A DNA stretch of 64,000 nucleotides from Verrucomicrobiota bacterium (GCA_021413925.1 JAIOPL010000013.1:196504-260503), one strand, 5' to 3'. Counted from the stretch's first letter, positions 16,611 to 26,126 are shown. The notes: generated by a model from the sequence alone, not told the origin. Numbers and translations: made by a program.

Positions 16611-17231
16611 ATGAAGATTGCTACCTCCTCGTCTTCCAAGAGATGGCTTTTTATGATGATCGCCCTGCTCTCTTCACTATTTGTTAGCTGCGAGAAGTCG
16701 AAGTATGAATCCCCCGAGTACAAGGTCGTGAAGAAAGAGGGCTCCTTCGAGATCCGGGACTATCCCGAACTCACGATCGTCTCAACTCCGATGCAGAAGC
16801 GCGGTGAGGACGGATCCTTCATGAAGCTCTTCCGTTTTATCTCTGGACGCAACGAGCGCTCCCAGAAGATCTCCATGACCACTCCCGTGCTGATGACGGG
16901 CGCTGAGTCGGGAATCATGAGCTTTATCGTGCCGAAGGATGTCGCTCAGCAAGGCGTCCCGACCCCCTCGAATCCCGAGGTGACGATCAGCACCAAGCCT
17001 CCGGCCCGCTACGCTGCCTATCGCTTCTCAGGACCGAGCAAGCCCGGACCCAGTGAGGCAGCCGCGAAAAAACTCCTCGCCTGGGTCGACTCGAAACATC
17101 TCCCGACCTCCGGTTCACTATCGCCTATGTACGCCTACTACAATCCGCCATGGACACCCGGATTTATGAGACGAAACGAGGTTTTGCTTCGATTGGCCCC
17201 TTTGGCATCTAAGGCGCCGGACAATCCCTAG
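16611..17231 (+). CDS. SOUL-family heme-binding-like lipoprotein
   Basis: A 206-residue protein of the SOUL/HBP family, recognised from EYKVVKKEGSFEIRDYPEL, the SFMKLFRFISGRN segment, KISMTTPVLM and the ending MYAYYNPPWTPGFMRRNEV. The N-terminus has a hydrophobic stretch ending in LFVSC, a possible lipobox, so it is likely an envelope lipoprotein. The family binds heme or porphyrin in some members, but function in bacteria is poorly known. It is divergent from the rhodopsin gene and 18 bases before ogt. Confidence 0.88.
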   Translation: MKIATSSSSKRWLFMMIALLSSLFVSCEKSKYESPEYKVVKKEGSFEIRDYPELTIVSTPMQKRGEDGSFMKLFRFISGRNERSQKISMTTPVLMTGAESGIMSFIVPKDVAQQGVPTPSNPEVTISTKPPARYAAYRFSGPSKPGPSEAAAKKLLAWVDSKHLPTSGSLSPMYAYYNPPWTPGFMRRNEVLLRLAPLASKAPDNP

Positions 17232-17249
17232 GAGGCGATCAGCCAGCGC

Positions 17250-17801
17250 ATGGATCTCTGGCTCTCACCACATGATGCCAGAGTCCGCTCCCTCCGCGCG
17301 GAGGGAGAATTGCTCTGCGGAGTTGCCCGCTCCCCTTTTGGTTACTGCATCGCACTGACAGGAGGCGATTATCTACTCGCACTTCGCTTCGTGGAGAGTC
17401 GAGAAGAAGGCATTGTTTCTCTTCAATCCGAGTGGCCCAAGACACCTCTACGCTACTCTCCTGAGGTCGAGCGACTGATCGTACGAGGCTTTGAAAATCC
17501 CTCCTTGGTTCCAGTTCTTGCGATCGGAACACCCTTCCAGCTCACGGTCTGGGAATATCTCCGGCGCAATCGTGCTTCGGTGACCCTGACCTACGGGGAA
17601 CTGGCGCGCGCGATCGGTCGACCCAAAGCTGCACGTGCAGTTGGTCGGGCCGTCGCTGCCAATGGTATTGCTTTCCTGATCCCATGCCATCGCGTCATTT
17701 CCCGGGGAAAACTCACGGGCTACCGCTGGGGGCTGGAGCGCAAAAGGAATCTCTTGGCTTGGGAGTTGGCCAACCGCGACCCGCTAGAGATGCCTTTCTA
17801 A
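17250..17801 (+). CDS. ogt: Methylated-DNA-protein-cysteine methyltransferase
   Basis: A 183-residue suicide repair protein that removes O6-alkyl groups from guanine. The acceptor cysteine is in IPCHRVI, preceded by the DNA-binding region GELARAIGRPKAARAVG and followed by GYRWGLERKRNLLAWE. GTPFQLTVWEYL marks the start of the conserved domain near residue 92. Length is normal for Ogt without an Ada-type regulatory domain. Nothing links it to its neighbours beyond spacing. Confidence 0.94.
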   Translation: MDLWLSPHDARVRSLRAEGELLCGVARSPFGYCIALTGGDYLLALRFVESREEGIVSLQSEWPKTPLRYSPEVERLIVRGFENPSLVPVLAIGTPFQLTVWEYLRRNRASVTLTYGELARAIGRPKAARAVGRAVAANGIAFLIPCHRVISRGKLTGYRWGLERKRNLLAWELANRDPLEMPF

Positions 17802-17815
17802 TAAACCAGGGGAAA

Positions 17816-19279
17816 CTAGGCCCCGGGCAATGAAAGCCTCGGGAACTCCAGGGCCGAGTCGCGGAATAGGGATGCCGAAGAGACGGGGCCCACGCTTTCC
17901 CCGAGAGAGAGGAAGATATCGATGCGGTTGTTAAGCTTGAGGAGACGCGTGTTCATTAGGACACTCTCGGCGGACAGCATGCTACGCTGGGCCTGCAGGA
18001 GCGATACGATGTCGATCTGGCCGGATTTGTATCGCACGGTGGCGATCTGGTAGGCCTGACGGAGTTCCCCGAGCGCCTTCTCCTGGAGTCGTTCGCGGGA
18101 GACAAGCGTGACCTCGTTGGAGAGTGTGTTCTCGACTTCCCGGAATGCGTTGAGTACTTGCTGGGCGTAGGCGGCCGCCGCGGTGTCGCGCTGAGCTTTG
18201 GTGAACCTCACGTTCCCGGAAATCCTGCCACCGTCGAGGATCGGAGCCGTGAGGTTGGCCGCCACCGTGTAGAGGAAGCTGCTGTCATTGGTGACGTCCT
18301 GCAGGAGAACCGAAGGCGTCCCCGCCGTGGAGGTAATGGCCAGCTTCGGCAAGCGCTCGGTCTTGGCGGAGAAGAGACGGTTTTCCGACGCGAAGAGATT
18401 CCAATCGGCCGCGCGCAGGTCGGGACGGCGAAGGAGCAATTCGGAGGGAATTCCGGCCGGAACCTCCGGAATGATACGGGGGAAGGAAGCGCGCCGGTCT
18501 TCCAGTTCGGCGGAGGGATAACGGCCGAGAAGGATTTCGAGGGAGCGCTTGGCATCGGCGTAGTTCTGCCGTCGCTGGACAAGATTCGCCTCGGCATTGG
18601 TCTCGTCGGCGCTGCTCAGACGGACGTCGAAGGCGGAGACCGCGCCGTTCTCGAAGCGTGCCCTCGCGAGATCCCGCGTTTTGCGCAGGCTCGCCAGCGT
18701 CTCTTCGGCGATACGAACCTGCTCGCGGCTCTCGATCACGGAGAACCATCCCTTGGCGGCCTGTCCGGCAAGGGAGAGCCGCGCTCCCTCGTAGGTGAAG
18801 GTCGCAGAGGCGGCATCTGCCTTGGCGGCCTTGGAGAGGGATCTCAGGCGGCCCCAGACATCCAGTTCCCAGCTAAGGGCAAGGTTGAGGGTGTAGTTCC
18901 AGTTGCCCGGATTGATCTGATAGTTGACAGACTGCGCGTTGTAGATCGGCGTGTCGTTGACTGAAGCGCCCGCCCTCACCCCCATCTGGGGATAGAGGTC
19001 GGCGGTGGCGACTCGGGATTTCGCGACGGCCGCCTCAAGGCGTCCCGCTGCGGCCTTCAGGTCGTAGTTATCGGAGAGGACGCCACGCACCACGGAATCG
19101 AGCATGGGGTCGCGGAAGGTGGAGAGCCATCCGGAAGGGGCAAGCGGGGATTTCAGGCCCGTGGCCTTCCATTCGCTGGGAACGGCCACGGGGGATGTCG
19201 GGCCTTTCTTCCGTGGCGTGGAGCAACCCGGCACGAACACGGCAAGAAGCAGCGCCGTCAACGGGAGGGTTCTGTTCAT
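17816..19279 (-). CDS. Outer membrane efflux lipoprotein, NodT/TolC family
   Basis: An RND/MacAB-type outer membrane factor of 487 residues with the start used here. The N-terminus MNRTLPLTALLLAVFVPGC is a lipoprotein signal peptide (lipobox VPGC). Two similar halves follow with long helical stretches (for instance AKADAASATFTYEGARLSLAGQ and YRSGQIDIVSLLQAQRSML). The segment GIPSELLLRRPDLRAAD is typical of NodT members. It lies 19 bases after the MacB-like gene and completes a three-part pump. Substrate unknown. Confidence 0.9.
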   Translation of the reverse strand: MNRTLPLTALLLAVFVPGCSTPRKKGPTSPVAVPSEWKATGLKSPLAPSGWLSTFRDPMLDSVVRGVLSDNYDLKAAAGRLEAAVAKSRVATADLYPQMGVRAGASVNDTPIYNAQSVNYQINPGNWNYTLNLALSWELDVWGRLRSLSKAAKADAASATFTYEGARLSLAGQAAKGWFSVIESREQVRIAEETLASLRKTRDLARARFENGAVSAFDVRLSSADETNAEANLVQRRQNYADAKRSLEILLGRYPSAELEDRRASFPRIIPEVPAGIPSELLLRRPDLRAADWNLFASENRLFSAKTERLPKLAITSTAGTPSVLLQDVTNDSSFLYTVAANLTAPILDGGRISGNVRFTKAQRDTAAAAYAQQVLNAFREVENTLSNEVTLVSRERLQEKALGELRQAYQIATVRYKSGQIDIVSLLQAQRSMLSAESVLMNTRLLKLNNRIDIFLSLGESVGPVSSASLFRDSALEFPRLSLPGA

Positions 19280-19298
19280 TGCGGGGGCCATGGGACGA

Positions 19299-21284
19299 CT
19301 ATTCCGAGCTGAGTGCGACCACGGGATCAAGTCGGGAAGCCTTGCGGGCCGGCCAAAAACCGAACAGAACCCCCGTGGTGAAGGCCGCAGCAAAGGATAG
19401 CACGACGGGCGCGAGCGTGACGACCGCTTTGGATTCCCCGATGGTCACGAACTCAGAGACCAGCATCCCGATAAGCACCCCGATCACCCCTCCCAGCAGA
19501 CAGACGAGGATCGCCTCGGTGAGAAACTGGAGCTGGATATCGCGGCTGCGCGCCCCGCAGGCCATGCGGACACCGATCTCGCGGGTCCTCTCGACGACGT
19601 TCACCAGCATGATGTTCATGACGCCGATTCCCCCGACAAGCAGTGAGATCACCCCGACAGCGCCCAAGAGGAAGCGGAAGGAGTTCTGGGTGTTGCGGTT
19701 CGTCTCGATCATCGCGGCCTGGTTGAAGATCCTGAAGTCCTCCTGCTGCCTGAGACGATTTAGGCGCGAACGAATCTCGTCCTGCACCACCTCGACGTTC
19801 CTGAAATCATCGACCGTGACGCTGATCTGATTGATCCGGACGCTCCGGAAGATGCGCGCCTCGCCAGTGGAGAGGGGAATGAGGGCGATGTCGTCCTCGC
19901 GGTCGCGACCGTCGGCACTCCCGCCGCTCACCGTGATCACGCCGACGACTAGGAAGGGGGCTCCGTCGATCAGGATTCTCTTACCGACCGGATCGGTCCT
20001 ATCGGGGAAAAGCTCAAGGTAGGCCTTCATCCCCAGCACGACCACGGGGGCCCTCTCCTCCTCGTCCCGCTCGTCGAAGAACCCGCCCCGGACCATCACC
20101 CTGTTTTCCGCCCTGATGAAGGAGGGGGTCGTGGCCAGCACGGTGCAGGCGTAGATCCTGTCACGGTAGCGCAAAGTGCGTGACGAGAAGACCCTTGGCA
20201 CGATCTCCTGCACATGGGTGATGTCGGCGATCGCCCGGGCATCCTGAAGGGTAAGGATGCCGCCTGAGGCCGACATCTTCGCCCCCGGTTCGATCCTCAG
20301 CACATTGGTCCCCATGCGGCTCATCCATTTCTGCATGTCGCGGCGAGACCCCTCGCCGATAGCCAGCATGACCACCACCGAGGCGACACCGATGATGATG
20401 CCGAGCATGGTGAGGAAGGTTCGGAAGCTGTTTGCCTGGAGCGCATGGAGCGCCATGCGGAACGCCTCGGCTGCATCGGCAAGGAGTGCGATCCTCCTCC
20501 TCTCCGTCGAGGAAGGCAGCGTAGGAAGGGATCCCGCTTCCTGAAGCGCCGCCTCCGGCGCGGCGGAGCGCTCCGTCGCCTCATCGGAAATGATCCCGCC
20601 GTCGACGATGCGTATTACCCGGTCGGCCTGCGCGGCCACACCGGGATCGTGGGTGATGAGGATGACGGTGAGGCCCTGCCGGTGGAGTTCCCTGATGCGG
20701 GCTATGAGCTCCTGTCCGCGGGCCGTGTCGAGGGCGCCCGTCGGCTCGTCGGCGAGGATGATCTCCCCTCCGTTCATGAGGGCGCGCGCCACGGCAACAC
20801 GCTGCTGCTCGCCGCCGGAGAGTTGCGGCGGCCTGTTGGCGATCCGGTGCCCGAGACCTAACCCCTCCAGCAGGCTGACAGCCCTCTCCCTGCGTTGCGC
20901 GGAGGGCATCCCGATGTAGGCACCGGGCAACCCGACATTCTCGACAGCCGTCTCGTTGGCCAGGAGATTGTAGCGCTGGAAGATGAAGCCGAAGGTCTTT
21001 CCCCTTGCCTCGGCACGCTGATCCGCCGAGAGACTGGAAACATCCCGCCCCTGGAGCTCGAAGGATCCGGCCGTCGGCGAATCCATGAGGCCGAGGATAT
21101 TCATCAGCGTGGTCTTCCCGGAGCCGGAGGGGCCGACAATGGCGACGAATTCACCCGATTCGATACTAAGGTCGATGCCGTGGAGAATGCGCGTCGAGGC
21201 GCCTCCCGATTCGTAATTCTTCACGATCCCCCTAAGGAGGATGGCGGGAGCCTTCCCCCTTCCCGATCCGTCGGGGGTTTCCAT
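19299..21284 (-). CDS. macB: MacB-like ABC transporter, ATPase fused to permease
   Basis: A 661-residue fusion. The ATPase part (about 1-235) has Walker A GPSGSGKT (51-58), signature LSGGEQQR and Walker B ILADEPTGALD. The permease part starts with a membrane helix near residue 285 (FLTMLGIIIGVASVVVML), has a large periplasmic domain and ends with three helices (GVISLLVGGIGVMNIML, then AILVCLLGGVIGVLIGML). This is the MacB layout. It shares one base with the macA-like stop (TAATG). With the adaptor and NodT protein it should move a substrate (macrolide, peptide, siderophore or lipid) from the periplasm across the outer membrane. Confidence 0.92.
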   Translation of the reverse strand: METPDGSGRGKAPAILLRGIVKNYESGGASTRILHGIDLSIESGEFVAIVGPSGSGKTTLMNILGLMDSPTAGSFELQGRDVSSLSADQRAEARGKTFGFIFQRYNLLANETAVENVGLPGAYIGMPSAQRRERAVSLLEGLGLGHRIANRPPQLSGGEQQRVAVARALMNGGEIILADEPTGALDTARGQELIARIRELHRQGLTVILITHDPGVAAQADRVIRIVDGGIISDEATERSAAPEAALQEAGSLPTLPSSTERRRIALLADAAEAFRMALHALQANSFRTFLTMLGIIIGVASVVVMLAIGEGSRRDMQKWMSRMGTNVLRIEPGAKMSASGGILTLQDARAIADITHVQEIVPRVFSSRTLRYRDRIYACTVLATTPSFIRAENRVMVRGGFFDERDEEERAPVVVLGMKAYLELFPDRTDPVGKRILIDGAPFLVVGVITVSGGSADGRDREDDIALIPLSTGEARIFRSVRINQISVTVDDFRNVEVVQDEIRSRLNRLRQQEDFRIFNQAAMIETNRNTQNSFRFLLGAVGVISLLVGGIGVMNIMLVNVVERTREIGVRMACGARSRDIQLQFLTEAILVCLLGGVIGVLIGMLVSEFVTIGESKAVVTLAPVVLSFAAAFTTGVLFGFWPARKASRLDPVVALSSE

Positions 21285-22450
21285 TAGCGAGGGCGGGCCT
21301 TCTGCCGCATTTCGATGGGGCCGGTGATCACCTGGTCGCCCACCGAGAGCCCCGACACCACCTCGGCGGTGACGCGGTTTTTCATTCCCAGGACCACGCA
21401 GACCTCGACCGGCTTTCCATCACGCAGCACGAAGACCCTCGTGCCGGCATCAGCGGCGGGCTTCTTCTGCGGGGAGTTGGCGGACAATGGGCGCCGGGCG
21501 GCATAATCGATGGCGGCGAGCGGCATAAGCAGCACGTCGTCCCTGTGCATCATGGGAAAAAAGACCTGCGCGGTCATCGACGGCATGAGCATCAATCCCG
21601 GGTTCGGGACGTCGAAGAGGGTGTTGTAAAAGATCGGCGGATTCGTCGTGGTGGGACTGGGCTCCATGCCCCGGACCTTCCCTTCGTGCTTCGTTTCGGG
21701 ATCCCCAAGCGAGGTAAAATAGACAGAAGCCCCGGGGCGGATCCTCTGGACATCGGCCTCTGAGACCTGCGCCTTCACGGTCATGGTGGCCATGTCGGCA
21801 AGACGGAAGAGGATCGGCGCCGTCTGGGTGGCATTCAGGGTCTGCCCTTCGCGGGCCTGGATCTGGATGACGGTCCCGTCGATCGGGGCGCTGATTTTAG
21901 TGAATCCGAGGTTCGCCGCGGCTGCATCAAGGCTTCCCTGGGCCTTCTCGATCTGGGCGTTGATGGCGTCGATGGCGGCCTTCGAGCGCGCGAACTCGGC
22001 TTCAGAAAAATTGACCTCGTCGATGCTGACGGCGTCGCTCTTGACCAGGTTGCGGTTTCGCTCGAAGCGCTGGGCGGCAAGCTTGAGGGTCGCCTCGGCG
22101 GAGACCAGTCTCGCGGTGAGATCCTTCAGGTTCGCCTGTTCCTGGATCACCTGCGCCCTGAAGAGGGTCGGATCGATCTGCGCGAGGAGATCACCTTTCT
22201 TCACGGTCTGACCAATCTGGACGGCGATTTTTTTCAGGATACCCGAAACCTGCGTCCCAATATCGACATACTGGCTTGCTTCCAGTACGCCGGTCGCCGT
22301 GACGGCATCCTCGAGCGCTCCCTTGATGATCGTTCCGGTGATGTAGGTCTCGGGCTCCGCGGAGCTTCTCATCTTCCAGAAAGCAAACAGCCCGGTCATC
22401 AGAAGCAACCAGGGAAGCCAACGAAAGATGGGAAAACGGGGGAGCTCCAT
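21284..22450 (-). CDS. macA: Periplasmic adaptor of MacAB-type efflux pump
   Basis: A 388-residue membrane fusion protein. One N-terminal helix (WLPWLLLMTGLFAFWKM) is followed by the lipoyl/hairpin part starting GVLEASQYVDIGTQVSGILKKI, a coiled-coil region (about 100-180), a second lipoyl half (GFTKISAPIDGTVIQIQAREGQTL) and beta-barrel and membrane-proximal domains (GLSVGDQVITGPI near the end). It is the first gene of the macA-macB-nodT operon. Confidence 0.92.
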   Translation of the reverse strand: MELPRFPIFRWLPWLLLMTGLFAFWKMRSSAEPETYITGTIIKGALEDAVTATGVLEASQYVDIGTQVSGILKKIAVQIGQTVKKGDLLAQIDPTLFRAQVIQEQANLKDLTARLVSAEATLKLAAQRFERNRNLVKSDAVSIDEVNFSEAEFARSKAAIDAINAQIEKAQGSLDAAAANLGFTKISAPIDGTVIQIQAREGQTLNATQTAPILFRLADMATMTVKAQVSEADVQRIRPGASVYFTSLGDPETKHEGKVRGMEPSPTTTNPPIFYNTLFDVPNPGLMLMPSMTAQVFFPMMHRDDVLLMPLAAIDYAARRPLSANSPQKKPAADAGTRVFVLRDGKPVEVCVVLGMKNRVTAEVVSGLSVGDQVITGPIEMRQKARPR

Positions 22451-22518
22451 GGAAACACAGGGAGTGGCAGTTTATCAAAGGAAAGTGAGCAAACGAGCGT
22501 TTTCTCAGCTGGCTACCT

Positions 22519-23295
22519 TCAACCACATGCCTTCAACCACTGTGCCAGATCCTCTGCAAGGGCGGATTCCCAGCGGAGGTTCTGACCCAGATAATCCAGC
22601 TCCAGCAAGCAGGAATGAAGCGCGTGGCGTGGAAGCCAGAGCTGGGCCGCAAGTTCCGCGGTCCAGCCGGTCTCGATAAACTTCAGGTAGCATTCCTCGG
22701 AGGGGCCATAGATCTTGTCCCCAACCACGGGATGGCCCGAGTAAGACAGATGAATGCGGATCTGATGCGTCTTGCCGGTGAAAGGAATGCAGTGGATGAG
22801 AGAGATAGCGCCATGCTTCGGATGTGTCAGTCTTTTCAGAACGCGAAAGGCCGTGTGCGAAGGCGCCCCCTCCGGGTGCACCCCGCGCTTGAGCCAGATC
22901 CGAGAGTCCTGCATCTCGCCTAGCCTCAGGATCGGCTTCCGTACCTCCCATTGATCGATTTCAGGCCAGCCTGTAACGATGGCCTGATACTCCTTCTGCA
23001 CCTCCCCCCGCGCCATCGTCATGCTGCAGACGCGTGCGGCTGCGGCATTCTTGGCCACGAGGACGATGCCACTAGTCTCACGGTCGAGCCGGTTGATCAG
23101 GGAAACCTGGCCTCCTCCGGCGATCTCGTAGGCAAGGAGTTCCTTGAGCCGGTCCCAGAGCGTCACCGGATCGCCCGGCTTGCTGGGATGGATGAGCAGG
23201 AAGGGGGGCTTCTCCACAGCCAGCAGATCGGGGGTTTCCCCAAGGATTCGGAAAGCGCCGGACATGGAGGCCGGTATAGAAGCTTGCTCGGACAT
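22519..23295 (-). CDS. RluA-family pseudouridine synthase
   Basis: A 258-residue RNA modification enzyme converting uridine to pseudouridine. The catalytic motif RLDRETSG has the active aspartate; later motifs KEYQAIVTGWP, GKTHQIRIHLSYSGHPVVGDKIYG and LPRHALHS are typical. There is no S4 domain, so it resembles RluA/TruC more than RluC/RluD. The start at MSEQASIP is chosen; an upstream ATG 14 codons earlier would lie inside the divergent ABC gene. Target RNA unknown. Confidence 0.92.
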   Translation of the reverse strand: MSEQASIPASMSGAFRILGETPDLLAVEKPPFLLIHPSKPGDPVTLWDRLKELLAYEIAGGGQVSLINRLDRETSGIVLVAKNAAAARVCSMTMARGEVQKEYQAIVTGWPEIDQWEVRKPILRLGEMQDSRIWLKRGVHPEGAPSHTAFRVLKRLTHPKHGAISLIHCIPFTGKTHQIRIHLSYSGHPVVGDKIYGPSEECYLKFIETGWTAELAAQLWLPRHALHSCLLELDYLGQNLRWESALAEDLAQWLKACG

Positions 23296-23299
23296 GGTT

Positions 23300-23320
23300 G
23301 GTCGTTCATTTGTGAACAAC
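23300..23320. promoter_or_regulatory. Short inverted repeat between divergent rluA-like and lolD-like genes
   Basis: GTTCA-TTTG-TGAAC (23304-23317) in a gap of only 25 bases between two divergent start codons. It could be an operator, or chance; there is no room for two separate promoters in the gap, so they must lie inside the opposing coding regions. Confidence 0.25.
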
Positions 23321-23989
23321 ATGATCCGACTCGTCAAAGCCTCCCGCTCCTACGGCACACCTCCAGTCACGGCACTCGACTCGGTTTCTCTGGATATCGG
23401 GCGCGGTGAATTCCTCGCCATCACGGGAGCGAGCGGTTCGGGCAAAAGCACACTGCTGCACCTTTTGGGAGGTCTTGACCACCCCACCTCGGGCGAGGTC
23501 ATTGTGGATGGGGTCCACCTGGAGCATGCGAATGACAAGACGCTGACCCAGTACCGGAGGCTGAAGCTGGGGATCGTTTTCCAGTTCTTCAACCTGCTTC
23601 CCTCGATGACCGTTGTGGAGAATGTAGAGCTGCCTCTCTTGCTGCGCGGCGATCCCTCCTCGGGAGTCAGGCAAGCTGCCCTGGCTATGCTCGATCAGGT
23701 CGGGATGACTCAGCGCGCCATGCACTTCCCCCACCAGCTCAGCGGGGGCGAGATGCAGCGGGCAGCCATTGCCAGGGGACTGGTCCATAGTCCGGCCCTC
23801 CTGCTTGCGGATGAACCGACGGGGAATCTGGACAGTGAAAACGCTTCCCAAGTCCTCGATGTGATTGCAAAGATTGCTTCCCGCCGCACCACCACCGTCA
23901 TTATGGTAACTCACAGCGATTCGGTGGCGGCCCTGGCCGACAGGCGCATCAGGATGAAGGATGGACGTATCACTCCGGATGCCACCTGA
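23321..23989 (+). CDS. LolD/MacB-type ABC transporter ATP-binding protein
   Basis: A 222-residue stand-alone ATPase with Walker A GASGSGKST, Q-loop VFQFFNLLPSMTVVENV, signature LSGGEMQR and Walker B LLADEPTGNLDS. The last is the form seen in LolD, FtsE and MacB-type exporters. No permease gene is adjacent; lpxC-fabZ follows 49 bases later. A role with a LolC/E-type permease elsewhere is likely, and its place beside lipid A genes fits envelope biogenesis. The ATG at 23321 is preferred over in-frame starts further upstream that overlap the divergent gene. Confidence 0.9.
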   Translation: MIRLVKASRSYGTPPVTALDSVSLDIGRGEFLAITGASGSGKSTLLHLLGGLDHPTSGEVIVDGVHLEHANDKTLTQYRRLKLGIVFQFFNLLPSMTVVENVELPLLLRGDPSSGVRQAALAMLDQVGMTQRAMHFPHQLSGGEMQRAAIARGLVHSPALLLADEPTGNLDSENASQVLDVIAKIASRRTTTVIMVTHSDSVAALADRRIRMKDGRITPDAT

Positions 23990-24038
23990 ATCGCCTCTTC
24001 ATCATCCTCCTAACACCTTAATACACAGAAGATTTTCC

Positions 24039-25343
24039 ATGGAACTCCAGCGCACTCTTGCGAAGTCTGCCAGCCTCATCGGCGCCGCCCTCCACAACGG
24101 AGGCAATGTCACTCTGACCATCCATCCCGCTCCAGTCGGCCATGGTTATAAATTTCGCCGGTCAGATCTTCCGGATGAGCCGATCGTGGATGCCCTGGTC
24201 GAGCACGTGAAGACTGTCGAGCGGTCCACCACGCTCGTGCAGGGAAATGCCAAGATCCAGACCGTCGAGCATGTCCTCTCGGCCCTGGCAGGCCTCGGTG
24301 TCGATAATGCCCTTATCGAGATGGACGCGAACGAGCCTCCGATAGGCGACGGCAGCGCCGCCCCCTATGTCGCCCTGATCCAGGAGGCCGGCATCATCGA
24401 CCAGGAGGCTGTCCGCGCGCCCTTCGAACTAGGCCAACCGATTCACCTTGAGACTAGCGGCGGCTCCATCATGTCGGTTTTCCCTCATGCGGGATTCAAA
24501 ATTTCCTGCACCCAGGCGAATCACGACGGCCGCTTCACCCAGTACCTCTCCCTGGAGATCTCACCCGAGGTCTATGCCCGGGAGATAGCCCCCGCGCGCA
24601 CCTTCGTCCATTACGAGGATGTGAAGGATCTGATGGAAAAGGGTCTTATCAAGGGTGGCAGTCTGGAGAATGCCCTCGTGATCCGCGGCGAATCAGTTCT
24701 CAGCAAAGAACCGCTCCGGTTTCAGGACGAGTTCGTCCGGCATAAGATCCTCGATATCATCGGCGATCTAGCCCTTGCGGGACGTCCCCTGAGAGGTCAT
24801 GTCGTCGCCGTCCGCCCAGGCCATGGTCCCAATACGGAACTCGCACGCGCCATCGCCAAGCGCCACAGCGACCTTCTGGCCATGGCTCCCACGCCAGTGA
24901 CCTCGTCGGCACCAGTGATGGATATCAACGAGGTGATGCGTGTCCTGCCTCACCGCTATCCCTTCTTGATGGTGGATCGCGTGGTGGAATTCGACGGCGA
25001 TACCAAGGCCGTCGGCGTCAAATGTATCTCGATCAACGAGCCCTTCTTCCAGGGTCATTTCCCGGGCCACCCCGTCATGCCGGGAGTCCTGCAGCTCGAG
25101 GCCATGGCTCAGGTCGCCTCCATTGTCATGATGCGCAAGAGCGAGAATACCGGAAAAATCGGCTACTTCATGAGCGCCGATGAAGTGAAGTTCCGCAAGC
25201 CAGTTTTCCCTGGCGACACACTCTTCATTCATGTGGAGATGCTCAAGGCTCGCAAGAATCTGGGCAAAGCTTCCTGCAAGTGCGTCGTGAACGGCGATGT
25301 GGTGAGCGAAGGATCACTCCTCTTTGGCATCATCAACAAATAA
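24039..25343 (+). CDS. lpxC/fabZ: Bifunctional LpxC deacetylase / FabZ dehydratase
   Basis: A 434-residue fusion. Residues 1 to ~285 are LpxC, the committed zinc enzyme of lipid A synthesis: H78 in TVEHVLSALAGLG, then HKILDIIGDLALAG and RPGHGPNTELA supply the other metal and acid-base residues. Residues ~295-434 are FabZ, the 3-hydroxyacyl-ACP dehydratase, with INEVMRVLPHRYPFLMVDRV, GHFPGHPVMPGVLQLEAMAQ (catalytic His and Glu) and a YFMSADEVKFRKPVFPGD end. Fused LpxC-FabZ is known in several Bacteroidetes and PVC-type lineages. It precedes lpxA by 9 bases, so hydroxyacyl supply and lipid A entry steps are co-produced. Confidence 0.97.
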   Translation: MELQRTLAKSASLIGAALHNGGNVTLTIHPAPVGHGYKFRRSDLPDEPIVDALVEHVKTVERSTTLVQGNAKIQTVEHVLSALAGLGVDNALIEMDANEPPIGDGSAAPYVALIQEAGIIDQEAVRAPFELGQPIHLETSGGSIMSVFPHAGFKISCTQANHDGRFTQYLSLEISPEVYAREIAPARTFVHYEDVKDLMEKGLIKGGSLENALVIRGESVLSKEPLRFQDEFVRHKILDIIGDLALAGRPLRGHVVAVRPGHGPNTELARAIAKRHSDLLAMAPTPVTSSAPVMDINEVMRVLPHRYPFLMVDRVVEFDGDTKAVGVKCISINEPFFQGHFPGHPVMPGVLQLEAMAQVASIVMMRKSENTGKIGYFMSADEVKFRKPVFPGDTLFIHVEMLKARKNLGKASCKCVVNGDVVSEGSLLFGIINK

Positions 25344-25352
25344 GAGTCCGTC

Positions 25353-26126
25353 ATGGCACGCATTCATCCTACAGCCATCATCGAGACGACGGCCAAAATC
25401 GGCCAATCCAGCACCATCGGACCCTACTGCATCATCGGCGCAGGCGTGGTCATCGGTGAACAATGCGAGTTGCATGCCCATGTCACCATCGCCGGCCCCA
25501 CGAAGATCGGCAACGGTAACAAATTCTACCCCTACTCATGCATTGGCCATCGCAGTCAGGATCTCAAGTATGAGAGCGAGCCAACCTACCTCGAGATCGG
25601 TGACGACAACTGCTTCCGCGAATTCACGACCATTCACCGCGCCACCGCGCCGGATGGAGTCACGCGCATCGGCAGCCGAGGCAACTTCCTGGCATACTCC
25701 CACATCGCCCATGACTGCGTGGTCGGGGACGATGTCGTCTTTTCCAACAATGGCACCCTGGCCGGCCATGTGATTGTCGGGGATCATGCGGTGATCGGCG
25801 GACTCAGCGGCGTCCATCAGTTCTGCCGTATCGGCGCACATGCCATTGTGGGGGGCTGTACCAAGATCGTGCAGGATGTCCCTCCCTTCCTGATCGCCGA
25901 CGGCAATCCCGCGGAGATCCGCGGCGTAAATTTCGTGGGACTCGAGCGGCGCGGATTCGCGCCGGAAGCGATCCGGGAACTCCGCGATGCCTACAAGCTG
26001 GTCTACCGCAGCAATCTCAACACCACCCAGGGACTGGAGGCACTCAGGGCTCAGTTCGCCTCCTCGGAACTCGTCACCCATCTCGCGGAATTCATCGCCA
26101 CCAGCGAACGCGGCATCGTACGCTGA
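25353..26126 (+). CDS. lpxA: UDP-N-acetylglucosamine O-acyltransferase
   Basis: A 257-residue left-handed beta-helix acyltransferase, first enzyme of lipid A synthesis. Many hexapeptide repeats are visible (IGPYCIIGAGVVIGEQCELHA and others). The catalytic His is in SHIAHDC, and GLSGVHQFCRIG is typical. The C-terminal helical part (GLERRGFAPEAIRELRDAYKLVYR) matches LpxA and not LpxD. It directly follows lpxC-fabZ. Confidence 0.97.
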   Translation: MARIHPTAIIETTAKIGQSSTIGPYCIIGAGVVIGEQCELHAHVTIAGPTKIGNGNKFYPYSCIGHRSQDLKYESEPTYLEIGDDNCFREFTTIHRATAPDGVTRIGSRGNFLAYSHIAHDCVVGDDVVFSNNGTLAGHVIVGDHAVIGGLSGVHQFCRIGAHAIVGGCTKIVQDVPPFLIADGNPAEIRGVNFVGLERRGFAPEAIRELRDAYKLVYRSNLNTTQGLEALRAQFASSELVTHLAEFIATSERGIVR

